Assembly (NCBI GenBank): GCA_018666775.1
Contig: JABIXC010000003.1
Location: forward strand, 124,001-188,000
DNA: 64,000 nucleotides
Reading direction: 5' to 3'
From: Rhodospirillales bacterium
GTDB lineage: Bacteria; Pseudomonadota; Alphaproteobacteria; SMXQ01
A program made the position numbers and the translations under genes. The notes under the pieces are model-generated. The model saw only the letters and a program-made list of their open reading frames with translations. It was not told the origin of the DNA and made no database searches. Positions 10,332-19,525 of the stretch are shown here, piece after piece; the first letter of the stretch is position 1; each line of letters begins with the position of its first letter.

Positions 10332-12404
10332 TCAGGCTTTTACGGGGGTTACGGAAAACCCTTGGGCCGGCGCGCCTTCCTGATGTTTTTGCCACATGGT
10401 TTCATAGGCGGCCTCTACATGACGGCGCGTTAAATCCGTGTCAAACAGGGGGCAGGAATTCAGGTTTTGTTGCAGGCGCGTGCGAACGTCCTGAAGGGCG
10501 GCATCATCTGTTGCCAGTTTCAGGGCCAGCGCTTCGTAATCTTCCAATGAATTGGTAATCAAATCGGGCATATTTGCGGCATTGAGCAGGCTTGCCGCCA
10601 CCCTTCCAGCAAAGGTGGTGCCTGCGCAGGTTACAACAGGCAGCCCCGTCCACAGCGCATCACTGGCCGTGGTGTGGGCATTAAAGGGCAGGGTATCAAG
10701 AAACAGATCGGCCAGCCGGTGGCGCGCCAAATGATCGGCATGTTTGATGCGGGACGCAAAAACCAGCCTTTGGGGGTCCACACCACGGGCGGCAGCTTCT
10801 TTTTGAAGATTTTCAATGGCCTTGGGGTGACCCACCCAAAGCCAGAAAACGCTGCCTTCCACCTGTTTTAACAGACGCATCCAGATATCAAACATGGCGG
10901 GTAGAATTTTATAATTCTGGTTGAAGGAACAAAAAACAAACCCGTCATCGGGAAGCCCTGCTTCGGCCCGGGTTGGGGTGTGATCAGCAATGGATCGTTT
11001 TGAATCATTGACCTGATAGGAATCGGGTAGATAAACAACATTTTCTGAATAATAGTTTTGCTGGTCTTCGGGGATCACAAAGCGATCGGCAACAATGTAA
11101 TCCATATAGCTGGCCCCAAAAGTTCCGGGATATGCCAACCAGGCGGCCTGGATGGGCGCAGGCCTGAGAGCAAATATTTTTGGCCGGCTATCACGGGTAT
11201 GCCCTTTGCGATCAATGGCGATATCGATTTCGTGATGGCGGATCAATTGTGCAATTTCTTCAGGTGTTTTTTCAGGCACATTGATAAAATGATCAAATGC
11301 CTTTTCCAGTCGGGTTCGCGCATGCCCCGGGCGATCCGGCCCGAAGGAAAAAGCATAGGTTTCAAAACGGCTTAGGTCATGGCTTTCGAACAAGCCTGAC
11401 ATTAAAATGGCCATGGGATGATCGTGGAAATCTGCTGACACATACGCGATGCGAATCCGGTCATGGTTATAGGTTTCCCCTTGCCATAACGGGGCGGGCG
11501 CTTCGGGACAGTCCTGTTGAACAAAGGTTTCCGTGCACCGCAACTGGTTTTCGGGAGAAGCGGAAAGGCCAAGGAAGGTAAAGGGCTGGACAGCGGGTTT
11601 CCCTGAGCGAACCAGTTCTCCTAGAATTTCTATATCCTCATCCAGCGCGTTCCAGTGACAGATGTACATTTTGGTGCTGACCATGGCCCCGGCATTGAAG
11701 GGGTGATCGGGCTTGCGCTTATGAACCTCGGTAAAGTTGTCCAGCGCTTCATCGTAACGGCCAATTCGTTTTAAAATATTGCCACGATTGGCATAAGCCT
11801 CGACCAGATCGGGATTAATGGCCAATGCTTGGCCATAACTTTCAAGGGCTTCTTCAAACCGCTCCAAGCTTTTCAGGGCATTGCCACGGTTGTTGAGTGC
11901 AGGAACAAGCATCGGATCAAGGGCCAGCGCCTGATCCAGACTTTCAAGGGCTTCTTCATATCGGCCAAGGCTTTGCAAAGCATTGGCCCGGTTGTTAAAG
12001 GCTTCGAACAGTTGGGGATTAAGGGAAAGTGCAGTGTCAAAACTTTTTAATGCATCATCGAAACGATTTAAATCCCACAGAACATTGCCCCGATTGTTAT
12101 GCCCGCCTGCAGAATCAGGTTTTAACAATAGGGCTTGATCGTAACTGGCCAATGCCTCTTCAAAGCGCGTTAACGCCACCAGAACATCACCAAGGCCATT
12201 ATGGGCAATGGCCATATCGGGGACTTCATTGATCAGGCCGCGGTATTTCTGCTCGGCCAATTCAGGATTGCCGCCAAGATAGATATGTTCAGCCTCTTCC
12301 CGCTTTGCATCGAGGTCGCGGGCCAATTGTTCAGGGCTAATTTGTTTGGCGCGTTTTGGCCCAGCGACCTTCCAGCCACCGGGTGCAGGGGTATGGTCAT
12401 TCAT
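10332..12404 (-). CDS. TPR-containing O-GlcNAc transferase-like protein (SPINDLY/OGT, GT41)
   Basis: A 690-residue protein. Residues about 35-235 hold roughly five to six TPR units with the repeating pattern A-x-x-NRGN and EEAL-x-S-x-D-x-AL. Residues about 315-690 form a GT41 domain: YVSADFHDHP (H329 aligning with the OGT active-site His), AAWLAYPGTFG, FCSFNQNYK (K499, diphosphate-binding Lys) and FNAHTTASD (D582). By family knowledge it would transfer a sugar from a nucleotide-sugar to Ser/Thr of proteins; bacterial members modify flagellin or other surface proteins. The substrate here is unknown. All expected catalytic residues are present, so it is probably active. Confidence 0.88.
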   Translation of the reverse strand: MNDHTPAPGGWKVAGPKRAKQISPEQLARDLDAKREEAEHIYLGGNPELAEQKYRGLINEVPDMAIAHNGLGDVLVALTRFEEALASYDQALLLKPDSAGGHNNRGNVLWDLNRFDDALKSFDTALSLNPQLFEAFNNRANALQSLGRYEEALESLDQALALDPMLVPALNNRGNALKSLERFEEALESYGQALAINPDLVEAYANRGNILKRIGRYDEALDNFTEVHKRKPDHPFNAGAMVSTKMYICHWNALDEDIEILGELVRSGKPAVQPFTFLGLSASPENQLRCTETFVQQDCPEAPAPLWQGETYNHDRIRIAYVSADFHDHPMAILMSGLFESHDLSRFETYAFSFGPDRPGHARTRLEKAFDHFINVPEKTPEEIAQLIRHHEIDIAIDRKGHTRDSRPKIFALRPAPIQAAWLAYPGTFGASYMDYIVADRFVIPEDQQNYYSENVVYLPDSYQVNDSKRSIADHTPTRAEAGLPDDGFVFCSFNQNYKILPAMFDIWMRLLKQVEGSVFWLWVGHPKAIENLQKEAAARGVDPQRLVFASRIKHADHLARHRLADLFLDTLPFNAHTTASDALWTGLPVVTCAGTTFAGRVAASLLNAANMPDLITNSLEDYEALALKLATDDAALQDVRTRLQQNLNSCPLFDTDLTRRHVEAAYETMWQKHQEGAPAQGFSVTPVKA

Positions 12405-12496
12405 GAAAACGTGGCCTTTTTCTACCCAAAATCCTGACTTCGTATGATTTTAGCGGGATCAGGGCTTGTCGGAAAGGCGCGATTTTGAGCGGGATG

Positions 12497-13087
12497 TTAT
12501 TTGAACTGGGTCGCGCGGATGGTGCGGGCTTTGGACAGAATGACATTTTCGAGCTTGGCTTCCGCGACAGCCGATGCGCGGTGGGGGTCCATTTTTGCTT
12601 TTCCGGTGCCTTTGGGGCGGACATAAAGGGCAATTTTGATGTTATCTGTGCGCAATTGGCGGCCCAGAATATAAGCCGTGACCCGGTATTGGCTGCCAGG
12701 TTCTTCTTCCAGGGTAAACCAATCGGTAATAATGACACCGCCAAAGGGGTCCGCACTTTCAAGCGGGCCTAAAGACAGGGTCTCCAGCGTTGCACGCCAT
12801 AGATAATAATTGACGGTGGCGAATCCTTCGCCGGCCGCTGCTCCACCCCGCTTTTTGGGCCCTCCGATAGAAAGTTCCCCAAACACCGTTTCATCCCCAC
12901 CTTCTAATTCCTCCAGACGCTGGCGCTGGAATTTGTCAGAACTGACGGTTGGATAATCATATTCGTAGTTTGCACCCTCATTTCCGGAACAAGCGGAAAG
13001 CCCGGCCAGAACTCCGGCGAGCACCCCGGCCAAAATAAAGGGGGCCAGAAAAGAGGTGGCGCAGGTTTTAAATCGATGGAGTGTCAT
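12497..13087 (-). CDS. DUF3576-family lipoprotein
   Basis: A 196-residue predicted lipoprotein: basic start, a repetitive hydrophobic segment (LAGVLAGVLAG) and a lipobox LSAC. The mature part has features I associate with the alphaproteobacterial DUF3576 family (NYYLWRATLETLSLGPL, ADPFGGVIITDW). Function unknown; probably envelope-located. The ATG at 13087 is chosen over an in-frame TTG at 13102. It lies downstream of the porin gene, separated from it by a strong terminator. Confidence 0.75.
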   Translation of the reverse strand: MTLHRFKTCATSFLAPFILAGVLAGVLAGLSACSGNEGANYEYDYPTVSSDKFQRQRLEELEGGDETVFGELSIGGPKKRGGAAAGEGFATVNYYLWRATLETLSLGPLESADPFGGVIITDWFTLEEEPGSQYRVTAYILGRQLRTDNIKIALYVRPKGTGKAKMDPHRASAVAEAKLENVILSKARTIRATQFK

Positions 13088-13099
13088 GAAACGCTGTTC

Positions 13100-13137
13100 C
13101 AATAAAGAAATGGCAGGCTAGATATTCTAGCCTGCCA
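13100..13137 (-). terminator. Rho-independent terminator of the porin gene
   Basis: TGGCAGGCTAGA and TCTAGCCTGCCA form a perfect 12-bp stem with a 3-nt loop. On the minus strand it is followed by TTTCTTTATT. It lies about 40 bp past the porin stop and overlaps the start area of the DUF3576 gene, so that gene probably has its own promoter or depends on read-through. Confidence 0.85.
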
Positions 13138-13179
13138 CTCTCTCTAGGTCCAGAAGGACCAGAAGGTATTAAAAGACGC

Positions 13180-14346
13180 CTAGAACTTGGCGCCAATCTT
13201 GACGAGGGCAACGGTGCCGTCGTTGGAGTTGGTTGTAGCAGTTGCATCCGCATCCATATCAAACTTGGCAATACCTGCAGCAATCTTAAGACCGCCACCA
13301 AGGTTGTAGCCAACGCTCAACGAAGTCTGCTTGTAATCATCATTAAAAGCAGTTTCGGTTGCCGTGAGTTCTGATTGGAGATGGGTCAAGGCAATGGTCA
13401 TACGGCCAGTTTTGTATGCCGCACCAACCATAAAGGCCTTTTCATCGCTGCCCTTTGCATAGTCATGCTGATTACGATCAACATAAGACGCTGCAACTGA
13501 CCATGGGCCTGTAGAGACCCGGCCACTGATACGGTAGGACTGGTTAGGATCGGTACCTGTGCTTTCGCCTTCGCCGCGGGTGAAGTTGCCGACGACTTCA
13601 AACTTTGCACCACCAGCTTTACCCTTGTAGCCGATACTGGCTTCATGGAATTCAGCTTCGGTCGCAGAATTACGTTCTACTTCGGAACCGGCAGCTGCCG
13701 TGTTTGGCACGTAGGAATAACCAGCCTGGAAGCCATTTACACGGGGGGTGTAATAGGTGATCTTCGTGGCATCGGATGAATCCGTTGCGTTATCCTTGTC
13801 TTTGCCACCATCAAGCCGTTCGCCTGAAGTATCAGCATAGATGCCGAAATCAGCCGTGCCGATGGCTTCGATTTTGCCTGGGCCAGCATACATCTTGTCG
13901 GCGGCGCCATCTTGGCCACCAATTTCAAGCTTGCCCCAAGAACCGGAGAGCCAGATGTTGACTTCGTCAGTAGCAACCTTGGAAGCATTGATTTTTTGGC
14001 TATCGGAGGTGGTGTCAGAATTCTGCTTGGCAGATGAATCGTTCATGATGTCTTCAAAATAGGCGCCCCACTTCAGGCCGCTATCGGTCTTACCCGATAC
14101 TTTGTAGCGAATTTCGCCATACTGAACGATATTGAAGCCATCGGCCCCTGATGTTCCGCCTGAGCCACCAAAGGTTGGTGTGCCGGTCGTGCCCTGTGAG
14201 GCATTCTGGTCGCCGAAACCCATGTAGGTGTTAACATAGCCCGAGATCTTGAGCTTAGGCTTGTCAGCCGCATCAGCGGTCGTGGCAGCAATGGCGCCAA
14301 CGGCGCAGATCGCGGTTGACGCGATAAGTGCTTTCTTAAAATCCAT
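13180..14346 (-). CDS. Outer-membrane porin (general Gram-negative type)
   Basis: A 388-residue protein with a clear Sec signal peptide (MDFKKALIASTAICAVG... cut near ADAAD). It consists of alternating beta-strand segments such as KISGYVNTYMGFGD, GLKWGAYFEDIM, LEIGGQDGAADKMY and MTIALTHLQSEL, and ends in a C-terminal phenylalanine (KIGAKF), the outer-membrane insertion signal. It resembles the alphaproteobacterial 16-stranded trimeric porins. Likely strongly expressed: a recognisable promoter lies upstream, an AGGGG ribosome-binding site precedes the ATG, and a strong terminator follows. Confidence 0.9.
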   Translation of the reverse strand: MDFKKALIASTAICAVGAIAATTADAADKPKLKISGYVNTYMGFGDQNASQGTTGTPTFGGSGGTSGADGFNIVQYGEIRYKVSGKTDSGLKWGAYFEDIMNDSSAKQNSDTTSDSQKINASKVATDEVNIWLSGSWGKLEIGGQDGAADKMYAGPGKIEAIGTADFGIYADTSGERLDGGKDKDNATDSSDATKITYYTPRVNGFQAGYSYVPNTAAAGSEVERNSATEAEFHEASIGYKGKAGGAKFEVVGNFTRGEGESTGTDPNQSYRISGRVSTGPWSVAASYVDRNQHDYAKGSDEKAFMVGAAYKTGRMTIALTHLQSELTATETAFNDDYKQTSLSVGYNLGGGLKIAAGIAKFDMDADATATTNSNDGTVALVKIGAKF

Positions 14347-14807
14347 TGTTTATTACCCCTAATTAGGTTTTTGTTTAAGACAGTTCTGTCATTAGGCCGC
14401 GCATACAGAGCGGCCCTATTGATTAACTATCCCGGAAGCGCTTGTAATGCAAAGATAAGATGTCCTTTGTGGTAAAAATTCACAGAACAGTTGCATAAAT
14501 GCCACAATTACAAACCGGCGGATTTTAGGAAAAAGCCAGGTAAAATGTTGTAAAAATATCACATATCACTAGATGTGGTTAATTTTCATGCCAAGACCAC
14601 AATAAATTGAAGGCCAAGGCATTTTCCCACGTTTGCTGTTGCGACATTGACGCGTGCAGGGGGAAATGAGGGATAATTTGGCGGAAATTAGGTGAAAGCG
14701 GTTGCGGGTTTAGTTTTCTCCTGCTGTTATCAGTGACCAACAGGATAAAATGGCCGATAGATCCGGCAGGTTTGGCAGATTTTATAGGTTTTATAGGTTT
14801 ATTTGAT
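14347..14807. other. Divergent intergenic region, porin / TPR-glycosyltransferase
   Basis: About 460 bp, AT-richer than its flanks. It holds the probable porin promoter (14424-14452). Close to the right-hand gene is a tandem TTTTATAGG repeat (about 14780-14797). A widely spaced TGTGGT/ACCACA pair near 14575-14610 may be chance. I see no ORF with coding character and no RNA gene. Confidence 0.6.
14424..14452 (-). promoter_or_regulatory. Probable sigma-70-type promoter of the porin gene
   Basis: On the minus strand TTGCAT (-35) and TAGTTA (-10) are separated by 17 bp. This would start transcription near 14417 and give a leader of about 70 nt. The match is moderate, and no experimental evidence is available. 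Confidence 0.42.
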
Positions 14808-16379
14808 ATGCCAATTTCTGATTCAGACGCTTTGCCCCCAAATCAGTCCGCACCCTCGGTCGAGGCGATGGGGGAACAAGCCGCCACGCATCATGGGGCG
14901 GGGCATCTGGATCAGGCAAAAGAAGCCTATGGCAAGCTGCTGCTTGCGTATCCAGACCATGCCCTTTCCCATAATAACCTTGGCGATGTTTTGCTGGCAT
15001 TGAACCAACCCCAAGAGGCCCTGAACAGCTATGATCGGGCGCTTGCACTTAAACCAACATCGGCGGGGGGCCACAGCAACCGCGGCAATGCGCTCATGGA
15101 CCTTGATCGTGTTGAGGACGCCCTTGCCAGCTTTGATACAGCCCTTTCCCATGACCCCGATCTGGTTGCAGCCCTGATTAATCGCGGCAACGCGTTGATG
15201 GCGCTGGAGCAATATGAAGCAGCGGTAGAAAGTTGTGAAAAAGCGCTGGCACTGGCACCAAATTTTCCCGAAGCCCTGCACTGCCTTGGCTCCGCATTGC
15301 TAAAACTTATGCGATACGAAGCGGCGGTGGAAAAACTCAACGCGCTCGTTACGCTGGCCCCGGAAAACACGGCTGCTAAAAAAGATCTAAAGCAGGCATG
15401 TTTTTTACTTAGCCTGTCCTATCTGTATCAGGGGAATTTCAAAGAGGGCTGGCCCTTGTATGAAGCCCGCCCCAAAACGTTAGAGCTTGCCGACAGCGAC
15501 TGGACAAAAAAGATGTCTGTTCCGCAATTTGATGGCGAGAATTTGGATAGCCTTGCGGGTAAAAATATACTGATCCAGACGGAACAGGGCCTTGGTGATG
15601 AAATCATGCACGCTTCCATCCTCCCTGATTTTTTGGCGCAGCATAAAAGGGTCACCCTGGCCGTCGATATTCGGTTGGCAGGATTGTTTCAGCGGTCCTT
15701 CCCGGATTGCCGCGTTTGTGGCCGTCGGGGGGGCATCCCTTATGGAATTTTGACCTCCGAATTTGATACCCGCATCCTTATCGGTTCGCTTGATCGTTTC
15801 TTCCGCAATCGCGCAGAAGACTTTCCGCAACGCACGTATTTGGTGGCAGATCCGGTTCGTCGTGCAACCGTGCGCGCGCGCCTTGATGCGCTTGGGCCGG
15901 GGCGTAAGATCGGCGTTATGTGGCGTGGCGGGGTTGGTGGCGCCGAAGAGGGGCGACGATCAATGGATTTGGCGGATATGACACTATTGTTGGAAAAGGG
16001 CAGTGCCTCCAGCGTGCACTGGATATCATTGAACCACTTGGAATCGGCAGGTGAAGAAACGGATCAATTGGACAAGGACACGGGTATCCGGGTGCATCAC
16101 TGGCCAGAAATAACGGAAGCCCGTGATTATGATGAAACGGCGGCGCTTATCAGCGAACTTGATGCCGTGGTGTCTGTTACAGGGACAGTATTGCATTGTG
16201 CGGGTGCCCTTGGTGTTGAAACCCATGTTCTCGTGGCGTTTTACCCCGAATGGCGTTATGCCCCCCATCAAGGTTCTAAAATGCTGTGGTATGGGTCGAC
16301 CAATCTGTACCGACAAACAGAACAATCGTTGGATGGCTGGCCTTTGGATGAAATTGCTAAATCCCTTGGTTTGGGGTGA
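14808..16379 (+). CDS. TPR protein with C-terminal glycosyltransferase-like domain (copy 1)
   Basis: A 523-residue protein. The N-terminal part carries about four to five TPR units (for example SHNNLGDVLLALNQPQEAL and GHSNRGNALMDL). The C-terminal half has the GT9/GT-B-like pattern EQGLGDEIMHASILPDF, RKIGVMWRGG and a final SVTGTVLHCAGALGVETHVL. Substrate unknown. ATG 14808 is preferred; a GTG at 14733 would add 25 residues encoded partly by a tandem repeat. Neither has a strong ribosome-binding site. The C-terminal domain is clearly paralogous to that of the next gene, so the pair arose by tandem duplication. Confidence 0.75.
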   Translation: MPISDSDALPPNQSAPSVEAMGEQAATHHGAGHLDQAKEAYGKLLLAYPDHALSHNNLGDVLLALNQPQEALNSYDRALALKPTSAGGHSNRGNALMDLDRVEDALASFDTALSHDPDLVAALINRGNALMALEQYEAAVESCEKALALAPNFPEALHCLGSALLKLMRYEAAVEKLNALVTLAPENTAAKKDLKQACFLLSLSYLYQGNFKEGWPLYEARPKTLELADSDWTKKMSVPQFDGENLDSLAGKNILIQTEQGLGDEIMHASILPDFLAQHKRVTLAVDIRLAGLFQRSFPDCRVCGRRGGIPYGILTSEFDTRILIGSLDRFFRNRAEDFPQRTYLVADPVRRATVRARLDALGPGRKIGVMWRGGVGGAEEGRRSMDLADMTLLLEKGSASSVHWISLNHLESAGEETDQLDKDTGIRVHHWPEITEARDYDETAALISELDAVVSVTGTVLHCAGALGVETHVLVAFYPEWRYAPHQGSKMLWYGSTNLYRQTEQSLDGWPLDEIAKSLGLG

Positions 16380-16428
16380 TTGGCGACAATTCGTTTCATC
16401 ACCTATTCTAAAAATGCTAAAAAAAACC

Positions 16429-18279
16429 ATGTCTCAATCAACTACACACTCTGAACAACTGGCCAAACAACTAGAAGAAGCCCAGGCGTTACACCAAAAG
16501 GGTGACGTTAAAGCCGCGCTTGATGGATATCGTGCAATTTTGAAGCGCGACCCCAAAAACTTTGCGGCCCTGTTTTTTTGTGCCATGGCAGAGGCTCAGC
16601 TTGAAAAATTGACCGATGCAAGGCGGTCCATTCGCCGTGCCATCAAGGTTCGCCCCGAAAGTGCTGATGCCCACAATGCCGAAGGCAACGTCTTAATGTC
16701 CCAAGGGAAGCTCGAGCACGCCGTAAAATGTTTCGAAACCGCACTGAAATTTAACAGCGATTTGTTTATTGCACGCTACAACTTGGGCAATGCGCTGAAG
16801 GCCGAAGCACGGTTTGAAGAAGCCATAGAAAATTATCAAAAGGCGATCGCCCTTCGTCCTGATTTCTGGGAAGCGCACAACAATTTGGGCACGACCTACG
16901 AACGATTGGAACGTTGGGAAGAAGCTATTGATAGTTTTCGCTCAGCCCTAGGTTTGAAGCCCTCTTACGAAGAGGCGTTCTTCAATATGGGCAATGTTCT
17001 GTGCAAGGCTGAACGTTATGAAGAAGCGGTAGAAAATTATTCAAAGGCCCTAGCCCTTGATCCCGATTATACAGGCGCGCAATACAATTTGGCGAATGCC
17101 CTGAAGGAAATGCAGCGTTTCAAAGAAGCCATTGTGGCCTATGAAAAGGCCTTGGCTCGGGATCCAAAAATGTCTGAGGCTCACAATAATATAGGCCTTT
17201 GCAATATTGCTTTGATGCGCTTCGAAGATGCTGTTGAAAGTTTCAAGCGCGCCCTTGCAATCAATCCTAAAACTGCTTTCGCCAAATTTAACTTGGGCTC
17301 TGCACATTTTTTTCTGTGTGATTATGAACAGGGTTGGCTTGGTTATGAAGGCCGCGACCCTCAAAATAAGGACCCAAAAAATGGCTGGTTGCGGGGCCCC
17401 AAAGAAGATTGGTGGTTAGGAGATGCGGACATGGTCCGCCGTCCATTTGGCGCAGCCATCGAGGGTAAAAATTTGCTGGTTCAGGGAGAACAGGGGCTGG
17501 GAGATGAAATTATGCTGGCGTCAATGATCCCCGATGTCTTAGACGCGGTAAAAAATGTGATAATTACCATCGAGCCAAGATTGGTTGGTTTGTTCCAGCG
17601 GTCGTTCCCTCAGTGTCAGGTGGTTTCTCGATTAGGCAAAGAATCACCCCTGCCTAAAAATTATGATGAAACATACCGGGTTTTTTTGGGTTCATTGGGT
17701 CAGATATTTCGCAACCGCCTGGAAGACTTTCCTCGTAAATCTTATTTGCTGGCGGATCAATCTCGCCGCACAGCGCTGCGGGCACGGCTGGATACGTTGG
17801 GGCCGGGGAAAAAAACTGGCATTATGTGGCGTGGTGGAATCGGTGGAAATACTGAGATGAAACGGTCGCTCAGTCTTGCTGATATGGTGCCATTGTTGTC
17901 ATCATTGGTATCCAAGGGGGGACACTGGATATCGCTCAGCCATCTTTCAGAGGCGGCAGATGAAGTGGAACAATTGTTCAAAAATACGGGCATCCAAGTC
18001 CATCACTGGCCAGATGTGACAGAGGCTAAGGATTACGATGAAACCGCCGCGTTGCTTAGTGAACTTGATGTGGTGGTTTCAACGACAGGAACGGTGGCCC
18101 ATTGTGCGGGCGCGCTGGGGGTTGAGGCTCATGTGATGGTGCCGAATTTGCCAGGGTGGCGGTATGCGCAGTGTCTCGGGCCAGTTATGCCGTGGTATGG
18201 ATCGATGGTGCTGCATCGCCAGACCAAAGACGGTGTATGGCCTTTCAAAGAAATTACCAAGGCCATTGGGCTTGCGTGA
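16429..18279 (+). CDS. TPR protein with C-terminal glycosyltransferase-like domain (copy 2)
   Basis: A 616-residue protein, 49 bp after copy 1. It has a longer solenoid of about seven to eight TPRs (HNAEGNVLMSQGKLEHAV, RYNLGNALKAEARFEEAI and so on). The C-terminal domain has EQGLGDEIMLASMIPDV, KTGIMWRGGIGG, WISLSHL, and STTGTVAHCAGALGVEAHVM, matching copy 1 nearly motif for motif. By analogy with OGT-type enzymes the TPRs would present protein acceptors, but this is inference. ATG 16429 or the in-frame ATG 16414 could be the start; no clear ribosome-binding site decides. Confidence 0.77.
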   Translation: MSQSTTHSEQLAKQLEEAQALHQKGDVKAALDGYRAILKRDPKNFAALFFCAMAEAQLEKLTDARRSIRRAIKVRPESADAHNAEGNVLMSQGKLEHAVKCFETALKFNSDLFIARYNLGNALKAEARFEEAIENYQKAIALRPDFWEAHNNLGTTYERLERWEEAIDSFRSALGLKPSYEEAFFNMGNVLCKAERYEEAVENYSKALALDPDYTGAQYNLANALKEMQRFKEAIVAYEKALARDPKMSEAHNNIGLCNIALMRFEDAVESFKRALAINPKTAFAKFNLGSAHFFLCDYEQGWLGYEGRDPQNKDPKNGWLRGPKEDWWLGDADMVRRPFGAAIEGKNLLVQGEQGLGDEIMLASMIPDVLDAVKNVIITIEPRLVGLFQRSFPQCQVVSRLGKESPLPKNYDETYRVFLGSLGQIFRNRLEDFPRKSYLLADQSRRTALRARLDTLGPGKKTGIMWRGGIGGNTEMKRSLSLADMVPLLSSLVSKGGHWISLSHLSEAADEVEQLFKNTGIQVHHWPDVTEAKDYDETAALLSELDVVVSTTGTVAHCAGALGVEAHVMVPNLPGWRYAQCLGPVMPWYGSMVLHRQTKDGVWPFKEITKAIGLA

Positions 18280-18285
18280 TCTTGC

Positions 18286-18939
18286 CTAATTCTTTTTAGC
18301 TTCGCCGCCCGCTTCGGCCAGGCGCTTTTTCTTGGTCTCTGTATCTTCCATAAATTCTTCAAACACGGCATCATCTGTGGGCACGTAATGGAAAAATGCC
18401 TGACCACAATGTTGGCCCAGAAAGACATCGCGCCAATGGGGGGCGGAACAACCGGGGTACAGCATGCCTTGGCCCGGCTGCAGATTAAAAATGATTTCTG
18501 TTTCGGAATCATCGGCCTTGCGGTCCAGCGCGCCCAATGCCCAAGCTTGGCCAGGTTTCAGAAAATCGTTGTAATCATAGCCAAAGCAAACCGATACGCT
18601 AACGAAACAGGCCCCCCGGTCTACATGGATATCCAGCTTGTCGCCCATGCCATAAAGCCGGGCATAGCGATAGGTTTCAACAATATCAAAATCCAGAAAG
18701 GGCCGGATGTGCTGTTTTAATTTTTCGGCCAATGGCGCCATCGGGGGCAGATTGTAATAACACACGGCACCGGGATAGGTTTTGTCGGGCTCACCATGTT
18801 TTTTCTGAATGTCAGGATCTTTTAGCATGGCGTAGGCATCCGCTGCCTCAGCGGTGGTGAAAGGCTCTATCTGTTTGACGGGCACGGGATAGCGTTCATA
18901 TTCGCTGATGATGGGGAGGCGTTGTTTGTAAAATTTCAT
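18286..18939 (-). CDS. Putative Fe(II)/2-oxoglutarate-dependent oxygenase (I)
   Basis: A 217-residue protein. Candidate iron ligands are H105 and D107 in KLDIHVDRGACFVSVSVCFG and H168 in GCSAPHWRD, followed by GQAFFHYV. This is the HxD...H jelly-roll pattern of 2OG oxygenases. The substrate is not evident. The C-terminus is a charged tail rich in Lys and Glu. It ends 7 bp from the end of the convergent TPR-glycosyltransferase gene and follows another 2OG oxygenase by only 7 bp, so the two are co-transcribed. Confidence 0.7.
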   Translation of the reverse strand: MKFYKQRLPIISEYERYPVPVKQIEPFTTAEAADAYAMLKDPDIQKKHGEPDKTYPGAVCYYNLPPMAPLAEKLKQHIRPFLDFDIVETYRYARLYGMGDKLDIHVDRGACFVSVSVCFGYDYNDFLKPGQAWALGALDRKADDSETEIIFNLQPGQGMLYPGCSAPHWRDVFLGQHCGQAFFHYVPTDDAVFEEFMEDTETKKKRLAEAGGEAKKN

Positions 18940-18946
18940 CTCTTCC

Positions 18947-19525
18947 TCACGCGCATATCCATGAAACCAGTGATTTTCTTAAGCCCGTTTCAACCGGTGC
19001 CACACGATGGCACAATTTGGAATCAAAAATTGCCATGTCGCCCGCTTTGGAAAAATCATCCAGCGGGGTTCCCACGGTGTTGGTCCCGTTGGGAAACATG
19101 GAAATTTCAAAATTCCCACCGGTGAATTCATCGCGACCATTCAGCAAGATGGACACAGAAAGTTTGCGGGATTTTCCGACAAAGCGTTTACCAAGCGGCA
19201 AGTCATAACGATTGTAACTGCGCCTGAAGGTATCGATATGCCAATCGTGAAACCCCTTTTGACCATAGGCTGTGTACTGAATATTTTCATATTCCCAGGT
19301 GCCGGGGTCAACTTCGCCAATTTGCTTCAGGGCTTCTTTGATGTGGGGATGGATTAAATCAAAACCCTTGGTTCCATAATCAATCCAGTGCAGGTCGCAA
19401 TCGCGGGTGGAATAATCATCTTCTTCAACCGTGGCACCTTTTTGCGCAGGAATATCGGCAACAATGGTTTCAACCATGTCGATGAAGGGTTGATCGAAAG
19501 CGCCTTTAAGAACCTGATACAGCAT
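18947..19525 (-). CDS. 2OG-Fe(II) oxygenase, prolyl-4-hydroxylase-like (II)
   Basis: A 192-residue protein with a complete catalytic set: H96 and D98 in FHDWHIDTF, H173 in KLCHRVAPV, and the 2-oxoglutarate-binding R183 in GLRKSLVSW. The LSVSILLNGRDEFTGGNFEI segment is typical of the PiuC/prolyl-4-hydroxylase-like group. The ATG at 19525 has GAGGGGG upstream and gives the usual short N-terminus; it overlaps the end of the preceding gene by 20 bp. Substrate unknown: it may be a protein side chain or a small molecule. Confidence 0.82.
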   Translation of the reverse strand: MLYQVLKGAFDQPFIDMVETIVADIPAQKGATVEEDDYSTRDCDLHWIDYGTKGFDLIHPHIKEALKQIGEVDPGTWEYENIQYTAYGQKGFHDWHIDTFRRSYNRYDLPLGKRFVGKSRKLSVSILLNGRDEFTGGNFEISMFPNGTNTVGTPLDDFSKAGDMAIFDSKLCHRVAPVETGLRKSLVSWICA

